A DNA stretch of 39,767 nt, taken from the NCBI RefSeq assembly GCF_001552535.1, contig NZ_BCRJ01000079.1, positions 1-39,767 of the forward strand, given 5' to 3'. Made by a program: the position numbers and the translations under genes. The stretch is from Nocardioides jensenii JCM 1364 = NBRC 14755. GTDB lineage: Bacteria > Actinomycetota > Actinomycetes > Propionibacteriales > Nocardioidaceae. Below are positions 7,770 to 15,346 of the stretch, piece by piece; positions within the stretch are counted from its first letter, which is position 1; each line of letters starts with the position of its first letter. A model generated the notes under the pieces. That model ran no database searches. It was given only the letters and a program-made list of their open reading frames with translations, and was not told where the DNA came from.

Positions 7770-9569
7770 ATGGCCAACCCGCGTGGTGCCGTCCTGCGGT
7801 TGCTCGCCGACCGCGAGGTCGTGGCCATCGCCGGCTTCTGCACGATCTGGGCCGTGGTCTTCCTGGTGGGGGTGCCCTCACGCGCCTTCCTCGCCGCGCC
7901 CCTGGTCTTCCTGGGCGTGCTGGTGCTGCGGCGGCACCCGCGCACGGGCGCGAGCGTGCTTCTCCTCGCGAGCCTGGTCACCGTCTGGGCGGGCGTTCCC
8001 CATGGCCGGGTCGACCTGGTGGCCGCGTTCGCGTTCGCGTTGTTCACCCTCGGTCGGATGGTGTCGAGCCTCCTGACCGGGGCACTGATCACCTTCGGGT
8101 ACGCCGCCTCCAGCGCGGCCCGCGGCGCCTTCGAGGTCGGTGACCTGGTCGTCTCGTCGTCTGTCTTCGGCGCGATGTGGGTGTTCGGAGTCGTGGTACG
8201 CCGACGTGCCCTCAGTGCCCGGGCAGCCATCGCGGAGCTGGATCGGCTGACGGGGGAGGACCCGGACGACTTCACCGCCGTCCGGCTGGCCGAGGAGCGA
8301 GCACGGTTGGCCAACGACGCCCTGGTCGGCCTGCGGGGTGCGGTCGCCGACATGCTGGAGTCGGCCCGCCGGGCCCGGCGCGATCCCGATCCGCGGCTGG
8401 TCGCGCAGATCCAGACTCGCGGCGCCCAGGCCGTCGCCGACCTGCGGGAGCTGCTCGAGCTGCTCCGTGAGCCACCGCCCGAACCCCCGATGACCGCCGA
8501 TCCGTTGCCGTCGGCGCGCTCCGCCGAGGTGATCGCGGCCGCGGTCCTCGGCTTGTCCGTGGTGGGCACCATCGCCGGCCTGGTGCATCCTCCGGAGAAC
8601 CCGGAGCTCCTGCTGCCGTTGACGGTCGGCTACGTCATCAGCTCCTGGCGGGCGGCGACGCACCCGAGTCGTGGGCGGTGGGCGTTGCTCGGTGGGCTGG
8701 CGGTTCTGGCGATGCTGCTCGCCGCGCACTTCGGAAGTGCCGGTCTCGGGTTCGTCTTCGTCGCCTTCGCGACCCCGGTCCTGGCCGGCATGGCCTGGGG
8801 GGAGCGGGAGCGGATCGAGGCGGAGGCCACGCGGCTGGGCGAGGCCATGCTGCTCAGTCGGGACACGCGTGCCGAGGCCGCCGTGCGCGCCGAACGCCTG
8901 CGTCTGGCCCGCGAGCTGCACGACGTCACCAGCCACGCCGTGGGCGTGATGGTGTTGCAGGCGGGGGCTGCGCAGACGCTCCGAGGGCGCTCGGAAGAGA
9001 GGTCGGCCGTGGCGCTGGAGCAGGTGTGTGCCGCCGGTGAGGATGCGTTGGCCGAGATCGACCAGCTCTTCGACGTGCTCGACACCCGGGAGTTCGGCGC
9101 CGGCGGACGCGCGCACGCGGGACCGGGCGAGCTGCAGGGTGCACTCGAGGAGCTGGCGCGCCGGATGCGCGACGCCGGCCTCGAGGTGGACCTGCGGCTG
9201 ACGGCGTTGCCGGCCGAGGCGTCACTCACCTCCACGGTGCACCGACTGGTGCAGGAGGGGTTGACCAACGTGGTGCGTCACTCCCCCGGCGCCCAGGCCG
9301 TGGTGGAGTCGGTCGAGATCGGCTCGGGCTGGCTGGTGCGGATCAGCAACGACGCGGCTCGCTCACGTTCGTCGTACGACGCCGGCGGTTCCGGAGGGTT
9401 CGGTTTGACCGGGTTGGCCGAGCGTGTGGCCGCCTGCGGTGGCACCGTCGAGACCCGCCGTCCGGCCGGGGGCGGGTTCGTCCTGGAGGCCCGGCTGCCG
9501 AGGGCCGAGGGTCAGTGGGCGACGCCGTACAGCCGGTCGCCGGCGTCACCCAGGCCGGGCACGATGTAG
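7770..9569 (+). CDS. Sensor histidine kinase (HisKA_3 type) with a duplicated, degenerate first DHp module
   Basis: A 599-residue NarL-group kinase. A first membrane block (about 15-145) is followed by a helical stretch (172-236) that reads like a HisKA_3 dimerisation domain but lacks its histidine. A second membrane block (about 251-342) leads to a true HisKA_3 domain with RLARELHD (His384). An ATPase domain follows, with the N-box [10 protein letters not shown] (Glu496, Asn500) and a G-box [12 protein letters not shown] (542-553). The kinase should phosphorylate the response regulator at 5479-6126, its only two-component neighbour. The ATG at 7770 is preceded by AGGAG at 5 nt spacing. Its last 58 bp overlap the convergent upp gene. 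Most kinases of this type have a single membrane block, so this one looks like an internal duplication. Confidence 0.88.
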   Translation: MANPRGAVLRLLADREVVAIAGFCTIWAVVFLVGVPSRAFLAAPLVFLGVLVLRRHPRTGASVLLLASLVTVWAGVPHGRVDLVAAFAFALFTLGRMVSSLLTGALITFGYAASSAARGAFEVGDLVVSSSVFGAMWVFGVVVRRRALSARAAIAELDRLTGEDPDDFTAVRLAEERARLANDALVGLRGAVADMLESARRARRDPDPRLVAQIQTRGAQAVADLRELLELLREPPPEPPMTADPLPSARSAEVIAAAVLGLSVVGTIAGLVHPPENPELLLPLTVGYVISSWRAATHPSRGRWALLGGLAVLAMLLAAHFGSAGLGFVFVAFATPVLAGMAWGERERIEAEATRLGEAMLLSRDTRAEAAVRAERLRLARELHDVTSHAVGVMVLQAGAAQTLRGRSEERSAVALEQVCAAGEDALAEIDQLFDVLDTREFGAGGRAHAGPGELQGALEELARRMRDAGLEVDLRLTALPAEASLTSTVHRLVQEGLTNVVRHSPGAQAVVESVEIGSGWLVRISNDAARSRSSYDAGGSGGFGLTGLAERVAACGGTVETRRPAGGGFVLEARLPRAEGQWATPYSRSPASPRPGTM

Positions 9570-10153
9570 CCCTTCTCGTTGAGCTTCTCATCCATCGCAG
9601 CGGTGACGATGGTCACCGGGATGGTCAGGTCGGCCAGCTCCTCCTCGAGGCGCTTGCAGCCCTCGGGTGCGACCAGCAGGCAGATCGCGGTGATGTGGTC
9701 GGCGCCGCGGTCGACGAGGAAGCGGATCGCCGCCGCGAGCGTGCCGCCGGTGGCCAGCATCGGGTCGAGCACGTAGCACTGGCGGCCGGAGAGGTCGTCG
9801 GGCAGGCGTTCGGCGTAGGTCGAGGCCTCGAGTGTCTCCTCGTTGCGGATCATGCCGAGGAAGCCGACCTCGGCGGTGGGCAACAGTCGAACCATGCCGT
9901 CGAGCATGCCCAGCCCGGCACGCAGGATCGGCACGACCAGTGGCTTGGGAGACGCCAGCTTAACGCCGGTGGCCCGCGCGACGGGTGTCGTGATCGTGAC
10001 GTCGTCGACGCGCACGTCACGGGTCGCCTCGTAGGCCAGGAGGGTCACGAGCTCGTCGGCGAGCCGACGAAACGTCGGGCTGTCGGTGTCCTGGTCGCGG
10101 AGGGTGGTCAGCTTGTGGGCCACCAGCGGGTGGTCGACGACGTGGGTGCGCAT
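9512..10153 (-). CDS. upp: Uracil phosphoribosyltransferase
   Basis: A 213-residue protein that converts uracil and PRPP to UMP and pyrophosphate (pyrimidine salvage, cytosolic). The PRPP-binding loop is [15 protein letters not shown] (Asp130-Thr138), and the protein ends in the family-typical [11 protein letters not shown]. Further conserved blocks are [12 protein letters not shown] and the flexible region around MIRNEETLE. The length matches the usual 205-215 residues. The ATG at 10153 has no ribosome binding site but a TAGGTT box 7 nt upstream, so a leaderless transcript is likely. It is divergent from the tadA-associated gene and its 3' end overlaps the kinase gene by 58 bp. Confidence 0.96.
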   Translation of the reverse strand: MRTHVVDHPLVAHKLTTLRDQDTDSPTFRRLADELVTLLAYEATRDVRVDDVTITTPVARATGVKLASPKPLVVPILRAGLGMLDGMVRLLPTAEVGFLGMIRNEETLEASTYAERLPDDLSGRQCYVLDPMLATGGTLAAAIRFLVDRGADHITAICLLVAPEGCKRLEEELADLTIPVTIVTAAMDEKLNEKGYIVPGLGDAGDRLYGVAH

Positions 10154-10160
10154 GGGAGAA

Positions 10161-10166
10161 AACCTA
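10161..10166 (-). promoter_or_regulatory. -10 box of leaderless upp promoter
   Basis: Read on the minus strand this is TAGGTT, followed by 7 nt and the upp ATG. Confidence 0.55.
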
Positions 10167-10269
10167 GTCGAGTCCGCGTGACGTTTGGGGAAACAGGCTT
10201 GGAACCACCCTCAACCTCTGTCACTCTGGAGACCGGAACCGAATGCACGAAACCCCGGAGGGAGGCGTC

Positions 10270-10752
10270 ATGGTCGAGGAGTTGGAGATCGACTTCGCCC
10301 TGGCCGCCTACCGGGAAGAGGGCGACTGGCAGTTGCAGGAGCTGGCCGACGTCGCGCTGACGGACCTCGAGACGCTGGCCGCCGGGCTGCGCCGATTCCC
10401 GGGCGACGGCGGGACGATCGCGCTGATCGGCTTCGACGAGGACGTCTTCCTGATCGTCCGGGTCACCGGCCCGACCGTGCGGGTGCTGCTCTCCGACATC
10501 ACCGCCGCCGACGAGTGGGACCTCGCCCGGGGCGCGATCGAGCTCCTCGGTCTGCCCTATCCCGAGGAGGCCGACGAGTCGGCGCCGGCCGGCGACCTCG
10601 ACATCCTCGGTGACCTCGGCATGCACGCGATGGACATGGGCGTGCTGATCGACGACTACGACCTCTACCCCGACGAGATGCTCTCCGATGTCGCCGGCCG
10701 GCTCGGTTTCGGCCCAGCGTTCGACGACGCCGTCGACCTCACGACTGCGTGA
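10270..10752 (+). CDS. tRNA adenosine deaminase-associated protein
   Basis: A 160-residue acidic protein without membrane segments. It matches the actinobacterial family always found next to tadA (the 'tRNA adenosine deaminase-associated' family); features include the N-terminal LEIDFALAAYREEGDWQ and C-terminal MDMGVLIDDYDLYPDEML. The biochemical role is not established; linkage suggests a partner of TadA. The ATG at 10270 is chosen over the in-frame ATG at 10243 because GGAGGGAGG (10257-10265) sits 4 nt before it. It is followed 7 bp later by tadA, so the two are almost certainly co-transcribed. Confidence 0.9.
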   Translation: MVEELEIDFALAAYREEGDWQLQELADVALTDLETLAAGLRRFPGDGGTIALIGFDEDVFLIVRVTGPTVRVLLSDITAADEWDLARGAIELLGLPYPEEADESAPAGDLDILGDLGMHAMDMGVLIDDYDLYPDEMLSDVAGRLGFGPAFDDAVDLTTA

Positions 10753-10759
10753 CCCGTCC

Positions 10760-11218
10760 TTGACGAGCAGCTCGTACGACGAGGCGATGCGTCTCGCCCT
10801 GGCCGAGGCGCGCGACGCCCTCGTCACGGACGACGTACCGATCGGGGCCGTCGTCCTCGACTCGACCGGTGCCGTGATCGGGCGTGGCCGCAACACCCGT
10901 GAGGCCGAGGCGGACCCCACAGGTCACGCCGAGGTGGTCGCGATCCGGGCGGCGGCTGCCGCCCGGGGCGAGTGGCGGCTGACCGGCTGCACCCTGGTGG
11001 TGACGCTCGAGCCGTGCACGATGTGCGCCGGCGCGATCGTGCTCTCCCGGCTGGACCGCCTGGTCTTCGGCGCGTACGACGACAAGGCCGGCGCCGTCGA
11101 CTCGTTGTGGGACGTCGTTCGCGACAGGCGCCTGAACCACCGCCCCGAGGTGATCAGCGGTGTGCTCGCCGACGAGAGCACCCAGCTCCTCGACACCTTC
11201 TTCCGCACCCACCGTTGA
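10760..11218 (+). CDS. tadA: tRNA-specific adenosine deaminase
   Basis: A zinc-dependent deaminase that converts A34 to inosine in the tRNA-Arg(ACG) wobble position. The 152-residue protein has the HAE motif (His56, catalytic Glu58) and PCTMC (Cys86, Cys89) that bind zinc, plus the C-terminal arm ending LLDTFFRTHR. TTG 10760 gives MTSSSYDEAMRLALAEA, the normal length and N-terminus. An ATG at 10688 would overlap the upstream gene by 65 bp, and the ATG at 10787 would cut the first helix. The stop codon lies 4 bp before the first unit of a 22-bp repeat array that fills the space to the convergent MmyB-like gene. Confidence 0.93.
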   Translation: MTSSSYDEAMRLALAEARDALVTDDVPIGAVVLDSTGAVIGRGRNTREAEADPTGHAEVVAIRAAAAARGEWRLTGCTLVVTLEPCTMCAGAIVLSRLDRLVFGAYDDKAGAVDSLWDVVRDRRLNHRPEVISGVLADESTQLLDTFFRTHR

Positions 11219-11222
11219 CCCA

Positions 11223-11310
11223 CGAGTTGTTGGGTTTCGTGCCGCGAGTTGTTGATTCTGGTGCGTCGAGTTGGTGGTTTTCGCCCGTCGAGATCGCAGT
11301 TCTCGTCACC
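11223..11310 (+). repeat. Array of four 22-bp direct repeats between tadA and the MmyB-like gene
   Basis: Units at 11223-11244, 11245-11266 and 11267-11288 all begin CGAGTTG(T/G)TG, and a decayed fourth unit begins CGAGATCG (11289-11310). The consensus first half is CGAGTTGTTG; the second half is like ATTCTGGTGCGT. The array fills the tail-to-tail gap: it starts 4 bp after the tadA stop, and the stop codon of the convergent gene (11306-11308) lies inside the fourth unit. It belongs to the same family as the array at 15990-16143. There are no spacers, so it is not a CRISPR array. Confidence 0.85.
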
Positions 11311-12094
11311 GGTCGCGTAGTGCCGCCGCAGTGGCGGCATCCGCGGGCAGGAACGCCTCGACGGTGAGTTCGGCGACCGAGATGTCGACCGCGGTGCCGA
11401 ACGTGGTGACCGTGCTGATGAACGACAGCTCACCGGCATCGCTGCGCAGCCGCATGGGCACCGCGATCCGGCCGTCCGGCGGGGCGTGGGTGATGCCGCC
11501 CGGGTAGGACGACAACTCGTCGTGCAGCGCCTTCGTGCCGGCCGACCCGGTGACCGCGAACTCGCGAGCCAGCCGGTCGAGCAGGTGGCCGCGCCACTCG
11601 GCCAGGTTGACGATGCGTGAGCTCATGCCGTCGGGGTGCAGGCTCAGGCGCAGCACGTTGACCTGCCCGTCCAGCAGCTCAGGGGCGACGTCCGCGATCA
11701 ACGGAGCCACCGCGTTGTTGGCCTGCACCAGGTTCCAGTCACGGTCGACGACCAGGGCCGGGAACGGCTCGTAGCCGGTCAGGATCAGGTCGAGCGCCTC
11801 ACGGATCGCGGTCATGTCGTCGTCCTCCAGCGTGCGTTCGTCGTACGCCGGGGCGTACCCGGCCGCGAGCAGCAGGGTGTTCCGTTCGCGCAGCGGCACC
11901 TCGAGCTGATCGGCGATTCGCAGCACCATGTCGCGACTGGGCCGCGACCGCCCGGTCTCGACGAAGCTGAGGTGCCGGGTGGAGATGCCCGACTCGTTGG
12001 AGAGCTCGAGCTGACTGCGGCGGCGACGCTGCCGCCAGTCCTTGAGGAGTACGCCGACTCCGCCGGCCTCCGGGCGCGTCTCGGTGATCGTCAT
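11306..12094 (-). CDS. MmyB-like XRE-family transcriptional regulator
   Basis: A 262-residue regulator with an N-terminal helix-turn-helix (about 13-75; QLELSNESGISTRHLSFVETGRSRPS). A MmyB-like ligand-binding domain (about 90-260) contains the family hallmarks LVVDRDWNLVQANNAVAPLI and LRLSLHPDGMSSRIVNL. The ligand-binding half is PAS-like and is thought to bind a small hydrophobic molecule, but no ligand is known for this protein. The start ATG 12094 gives the usual N-terminus just before the HTH, with CACAAT 6 nt upstream. It is divergent from a small membrane protein gene, and a good inverted repeat lies between them, which suggests autoregulation and control of that neighbour. Confidence 0.9.
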   Translation of the reverse strand: MTITETRPEAGGVGVLLKDWRQRRRRSQLELSNESGISTRHLSFVETGRSRPSRDMVLRIADQLEVPLRERNTLLLAAGYAPAYDERTLEDDDMTAIREALDLILTGYEPFPALVVDRDWNLVQANNAVAPLIADVAPELLDGQVNVLRLSLHPDGMSSRIVNLAEWRGHLLDRLAREFAVTGSAGTKALHDELSSYPGGITHAPPDGRIAVPMRLRSDAGELSFISTVTTFGTAVDISVAELTVEAFLPADAATAAALRDR

Positions 12095-12110
12095 GGCGCC
12101 ATTGTGTCGG

Positions 12111-12139
12111 TCCGAGGTAGTCGACTCCATTACCTCAGA
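12111..12139. promoter_or_regulatory. Inverted-repeat operator candidate for the MmyB-like regulator
   Basis: GAGGTA (12114-12119) and TACCTC (12131-12136) are separated by 11 nt. The arms extend outward by one mismatch plus two more pairs (TC.../...GA). The site lies just upstream of CACAAT (12101-12106, minus strand), the presumed -10 box of the regulator gene, and 42 bp before the ATG of the divergent membrane protein gene. This is where a repressor or activator serving both genes would bind. Confidence 0.5.
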
Positions 12140-12180
12140 CGTCATCGACAGGCCTCGCCGCAGCCGCCACGGTTGACGGC

Positions 12181-12597
12181 ATGACCACTCGAATCGAAAC
12201 CCAGTCCCTGTCCACCTCGACCACCGGCCGGCCCATGATCGGCAAGCTGCTGCTGCTCGACGCGGGCGTCTCCGGCCTGAACGGCATCGCCTACCTCGCC
12301 GGCGCCACGCTGCTCGACGGTCTGCTCGGCCCGTCCGTGCTGACCCTGGAGATCCTCGGCGCCTTCCTTCTCGTCTGGGCCGGCGCCCTCGCCTGGATCG
12401 GCACCCGCGACCCCGTGCCGCCCGGCCTCGCACGCGAAGTCATGATCGGCAACCTGGTGTGGGTCGCCGGCTCCGTCGCCGTCGCCTTCGGCCTCCTGTC
12501 ACTGACCGGAATCGGCCTGATCTGGTGCCTGGCCCAGGCCCTCGTCGTGGCCGGCTTCGCCATCGAGCAGTACGTCGTCCTGCGGGCGCACCGATGA
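12181..12597 (+). CDS. Small four-helix membrane protein
   Basis: A 138-residue protein with a short polar N-terminal tail (about 20 residues) and four hydrophobic segments (about 22-46, 54-75, 86-107 and 109-130). No catalytic motif is visible and I cannot name the family with confidence; it resembles small integral membrane proteins often annotated as hypothetical. It is divergent from the MmyB-like regulator and its stop codon overlaps the ATG of the thioesterase gene (ATGA), so the two form an operon probably controlled by that regulator. CACGGT lies 7 nt before the ATG as a weak -10 candidate; no ribosome binding site is seen. Confidence 0.75.
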   Translation: MTTRIETQSLSTSTTGRPMIGKLLLLDAGVSGLNGIAYLAGATLLDGLLGPSVLTLEILGAFLLVWAGALAWIGTRDPVPPGLAREVMIGNLVWVAGSVAVAFGLLSLTGIGLIWCLAQALVVAGFAIEQYVVLRAHR

Positions 12598-12992
12598 GCG
12601 ATCCCGTCGACCTGATCGCGCTCATGCCGTTCGCCGAGGCCACGGGCGTCGTCCTCGACTCGGCCGATGCCGACCGGGTCGTCGGCCACCTCGACTGGGC
12701 GCAGAGTCGGTGCACCGCGGGCGGCGTCCTGCACGGGGGAGCGTTGATGACGCTGGCCGACAGCATCGGTGCGGTCTGCGCCTTCCTGGGCCTGCCGCCC
12801 GGTGCCACCACGGCGACCACGACGTCCAGCACACAGTTGATGCGAGGCGTGTCTGGTGGCACGGTGACCGCCACTGCCCGCCCGCTGCACCGGGGCCGCA
12901 CGCAGGTCGTCGTCCAGACCGAGCTGTGTGACACCGACGGACGTCTGGTCGCCGTGACCACGCAGACCCAGGCGGTGCTGACGGCGTCCTGA
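12594..12992 (+). CDS. PaaI-type hotdog-fold thioesterase
   Basis: A 132-residue single hotdog domain. The region GGVLHGGALMTLADSIGAVCAF carries the PaaI/4HBT signature (HGG followed by the long helix with Asp). The strand STQLMRGVSGGTVTATARPLHRGRTQVVVQTEL completes the fold. Such enzymes hydrolyse acyl-CoA or aryl-CoA thioesters as dimers or tetramers; the substrate cannot be read from the sequence. The start ATG overlaps the upstream stop by 4 nt, indicating translational coupling with the membrane protein. Confidence 0.88.
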   Translation: MSDPVDLIALMPFAEATGVVLDSADADRVVGHLDWAQSRCTAGGVLHGGALMTLADSIGAVCAFLGLPPGATTATTTSSTQLMRGVSGGTVTATARPLHRGRTQVVVQTELCDTDGRLVAVTTQTQAVLTAS

Positions 12993-13020
12993 TTTCGGCC
13001 TCGCGGGCTTGATCTAGTAA
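12993..13020 (+). promoter_or_regulatory. Promoter candidate for tRNA-Ser(CGA)
   Basis: TTTCGG (12993-12998), 16 nt, then TAGTAA (13015-13020). The predicted transcription start falls 3-4 nt before the mature tRNA 5' end. Confidence 0.4.
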
Positions 13021-13030
13021 TCTCTCCGGC

Positions 13031-13120
13031 GGTGGCGTGTCCGAGCGGCCGAAGGTGCATCACTCGAAATGATGTGTGGGGTCAAACCCACCGTGGGTTC
13101 AAATCCCACCGCCACCGCCA
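13031..13120 (+). tRNA. tRNA-Ser(CGA)
   Basis: A 90-nt class II tRNA with encoded CCA. The acceptor arm is GGTGGCG (13031-13037) with CGCCACC (13110-13116), discriminator G at 13117 and CCA at 13118-13120. The anticodon stem CATCA/TGATG encloses loop CTCGAAA with anticodon CGA (13065-13067), reading UCG. The long variable arm (TGTGGGG...CCCACC) and G73 are serine identity features. Confidence 0.97.
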
Positions 13121-13123
13121 TGT

Positions 13124-13175
13124 GATCTCTCAGGAGATCGAGGACAACGGACCTACGGAAACGTAGGTCCGTTGT
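13124..13175 (+). terminator. Tandem hairpins after tRNA-Ser; the second a 14-bp terminator stem
   Basis: The first hairpin is GATCTC/GAGATC (13124-13129 and 13134-13139, loop TCAG). The second is a perfect 14-bp stem at 13144-13157 and 13162-13175 with a GAAA tetraloop, followed by TCGTTTCG rather than a strong T-run. It is the likely terminator for tRNA-Ser and may also protect against read-through from the convergent hydrolase gene. The remaining 160 bp up to 13335 shows nothing recognisable. Confidence 0.75.
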
Positions 13176-13334
13176 TCGTTTCGGGCTGGTCCTGGGTGCG
13201 GACCGTTCGAGAGGTGAGCCCTGCGGTGGGACCGATCTCCGCACCAGGGTGGTCCCCTACGTGGCCCGGTCACCTGTCGCACTGTCCGGTTCATGGTCAA
13301 CCCGAACGGCCCCGGGCGCGAACGAGACGCCCAC

Positions 13335-15272
13335 TCACTTGCCGGCAGGCAACGCCCCCGAGGCGATCGGCAGGTCGACGAACGACGCGGCGACGGCGTT
13401 GTGCTGGACGTCGTAGAGACCGCCGAGCGCATTCAGCAGCCGGCCCGGCGAGGTGAGCAGGTGCGGGGTGTCGCCGCTCTGGATCAGCAACCGCAGCCGG
13501 TGGCCGGCCGGGACGGTCGAGAACACCGGACGCACCTCGATGTCGTAGCGAGTGACCGCACCGACCGGCACCGAGCGTTCGGCGGCCTTCGTGTGCGGGT
13601 GGTAGGGCAGTCCGTAGGCATCGCCGATCGATGCCCAGCTGCGGCCGGGGGTGATGGCGCGAGCCGAGCCCAGCAGAGCGCCGGAGGACAGGTCGGTGAC
13701 CGTGCCGTCGGGGGCGACGTCCTGCAGGGTCACCACGAACATCGTCTGGGGCCGGTTCGCCCTGACCCGCAGAGTGACGCCGACCGGGCCGGCGATGCGC
13801 GTCGCCCGGGCGAGGGGCGAGGTGTCATAGGCGAGGTCGCCCGGCTGTGGTGCGGTCAGCTCCTTCACCGTCGAGCACTGTGCATACAGATCGCGGGCCA
13901 GCCCGGCCGTCCACTGCACGATCGCCCGCTGGCAGGCCAGCGACACAGGCTTGTAGAGCATGCGGTCGGAGCCGGTGGCCGCCGTCGGGGCGCGCGTGCC
14001 GAGGGACTTGCCGTCCTGCAGATTCAGACGCCGATAGGTCGCGGCTTCGGACGGATAGCGCGCCACGTCGTACGACGACCCGTCCGGCTCCTGGACGTGG
14101 AACGGCTTCGTGGTGTCGGTGATGCCGTTGTCGAGGCCCTTGAGCCAGTGGTCGAACCACGCCAGCTCGATGGCGTCCAGGTCGACCGTGCTGCCCTGGT
14201 TGCCGTGGTCCCACGGCCCGGTCAGCAGCTGGTAGCGGCTGGTCACCCTCTGGGTGCGGTTCATCGGCGCGTAGACCGATCGCCCGGCCCACGCGTTCTG
14301 CAGCCCGCTGTAGAGCAAGGGCTCCCCGCGCTGGAACACGTCGTACTGCCCGCCGACGACGTACGCCGGCACGCCGTTGGCGACGACCTGGGAGAGCACG
14401 TTCTGAGGAGCGCGCTCCTGCCAGTAGGGGCTGTCGTGGACCCGGCCGTTCTCCAACAACGCGTTCAGTCCGGTGGTCAGCTCGAACGGGATCCCGGCCA
14501 GGCCGTGCTCGAGCGAGAGCCGCAGTGCGTCGAGCGGATCGGACGCGCGCTCGGCGAACGGCGTGAGCGTGCGCAACCCGAAGTATCCAGCGATCAGGCC
14601 CAGGCTCGAGGTCATGTTGACGATGCCGCCCGCCACGAACAGGTCGCGGTAGGGGTCGGAGGCCGTCGCGATCGGGAAGATCGCCTTGAGCGGTGAGTTC
14701 TTGCCCACGGCGGCCGCGGTGAAGACCTGGTCGATGCCGAGGTAGGAGCCGCCGAGCAGGCCGACCTTGCCGTTGCTGCCCTCGAGTGCGGCCGACCAGC
14801 GGACCAGTTCCGCGCCGTCGAGGGCCTCGCTCCTGCCGAAGAGCATCGACTGGCCTTCGGAGCCGCCGGTGCCGGCCACGTCGACGATCACGCCGATGTA
14901 GCCGCGCTTGACGAGGTAGGGATTCATCGCGCCGAGCCCCGAGTTGCCGACGCCCTTGCCGTACGGCGTCTGGACCAGGATCACCGGGAACGTCCCCTGT
15001 GCGCGCTCGGTGGTCCCCTTGATCGCTGGACGGTGGATGTCGGCCCGCAGCACGCGGCCATCCCTCATCGTGATCGGCACGTCGCGCTCGACCACGACGT
15101 CGTACTTCTCGGGCTGCTCGTCGGCCGCCGCCCCGGCGCTGGCCGACCCTCCCGCGAGCGCCCGCGCTCGCGGCCCTGCCGCTGCCGTGCTCGGAGCCAG
15201 CATGGTCGCGCCCAGCAGCAGGGCGACGACCAGGGCGACCAGGCTGCGCTGAGAGTTCTTCGTCCGGTCCAT
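13335..15272 (-). CDS. Secreted CocE/NonD-family alpha/beta hydrolase (peptidase S15-like)
   Basis: A 645-residue protein with a signal peptide (hydrophobic core SLVALVVALLLGATML, AxA sites near residues 28-32). An S15/CocE alpha/beta hydrolase domain follows: DVAGTGGSEG near 131-140 and the nucleophile Ser176 in LLGGSYLG. A helical cap leads to WDHGN with the likely catalytic His, and a C-terminal beta-rich 'X-Pro dipeptidyl-peptidase C-terminal' domain covers about 400-640. The family hydrolyses esters, amides or N-terminal Xaa-Pro dipeptides; the substrate here is unknown, and it acts outside the cell. The ATG at 15272 is preceded by GGAGG at 7-8 nt spacing. It is divergent from a TetR regulator whose promoter overlaps its own, so that regulator probably controls it. 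Confidence 0.88.
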   Translation of the reverse strand: MDRTKNSQRSLVALVVALLLGATMLAPSTAAAGPRARALAGGSASAGAAADEQPEKYDVVVERDVPITMRDGRVLRADIHRPAIKGTTERAQGTFPVILVQTPYGKGVGNSGLGAMNPYLVKRGYIGVIVDVAGTGGSEGQSMLFGRSEALDGAELVRWSAALEGSNGKVGLLGGSYLGIDQVFTAAAVGKNSPLKAIFPIATASDPYRDLFVAGGIVNMTSSLGLIAGYFGLRTLTPFAERASDPLDALRLSLEHGLAGIPFELTTGLNALLENGRVHDSPYWQERAPQNVLSQVVANGVPAYVVGGQYDVFQRGEPLLYSGLQNAWAGRSVYAPMNRTQRVTSRYQLLTGPWDHGNQGSTVDLDAIELAWFDHWLKGLDNGITDTTKPFHVQEPDGSSYDVARYPSEAATYRRLNLQDGKSLGTRAPTAATGSDRMLYKPVSLACQRAIVQWTAGLARDLYAQCSTVKELTAPQPGDLAYDTSPLARATRIAGPVGVTLRVRANRPQTMFVVTLQDVAPDGTVTDLSSGALLGSARAITPGRSWASIGDAYGLPYHPHTKAAERSVPVGAVTRYDIEVRPVFSTVPAGHRLRLLIQSGDTPHLLTSPGRLLNALGGLYDVQHNAVAASFVDLPIASGALPAGK

Positions 15273-15310
15273 GGGTGTTCCTCCGAGGCGGCCGTGAGTA
15301 AACTCGGACG

Positions 15311-15339
15311 AACGTACAACTTTTTCCACGACAGGACAA
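15311..15339 (-). promoter_or_regulatory. Promoter of the secreted hydrolase gene
   Basis: On the minus strand TTGTCC (15334-15339), a 17-nt spacer, then TACGTT (15311-15316). The -35 hexamer shares five bases with the GACAAT box used by the divergent tetR gene. Confidence 0.5.
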
Positions 15340-15340
15340 T
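15335..15340 (+). promoter_or_regulatory. -10 box candidate of leaderless tetR-family gene
   Basis: GACAAT followed by 6 nt and the GTG at 15347. It overlaps the -35 of the divergent hydrolase promoter, so the two promoters should compete. Confidence 0.4.
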
Positions 15341-15346
15341 GGTCAG

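Noticed and set aside
11223..11310. CRISPR-like array
   Set aside because: The 22-bp units follow one another directly without spacers, and no cas gene is near.
13293..14696. 467-codon open frame opposite the secreted hydrolase
   Set aside because: No domain or signal; the opposite strand encodes a clear S15-like hydrolase.
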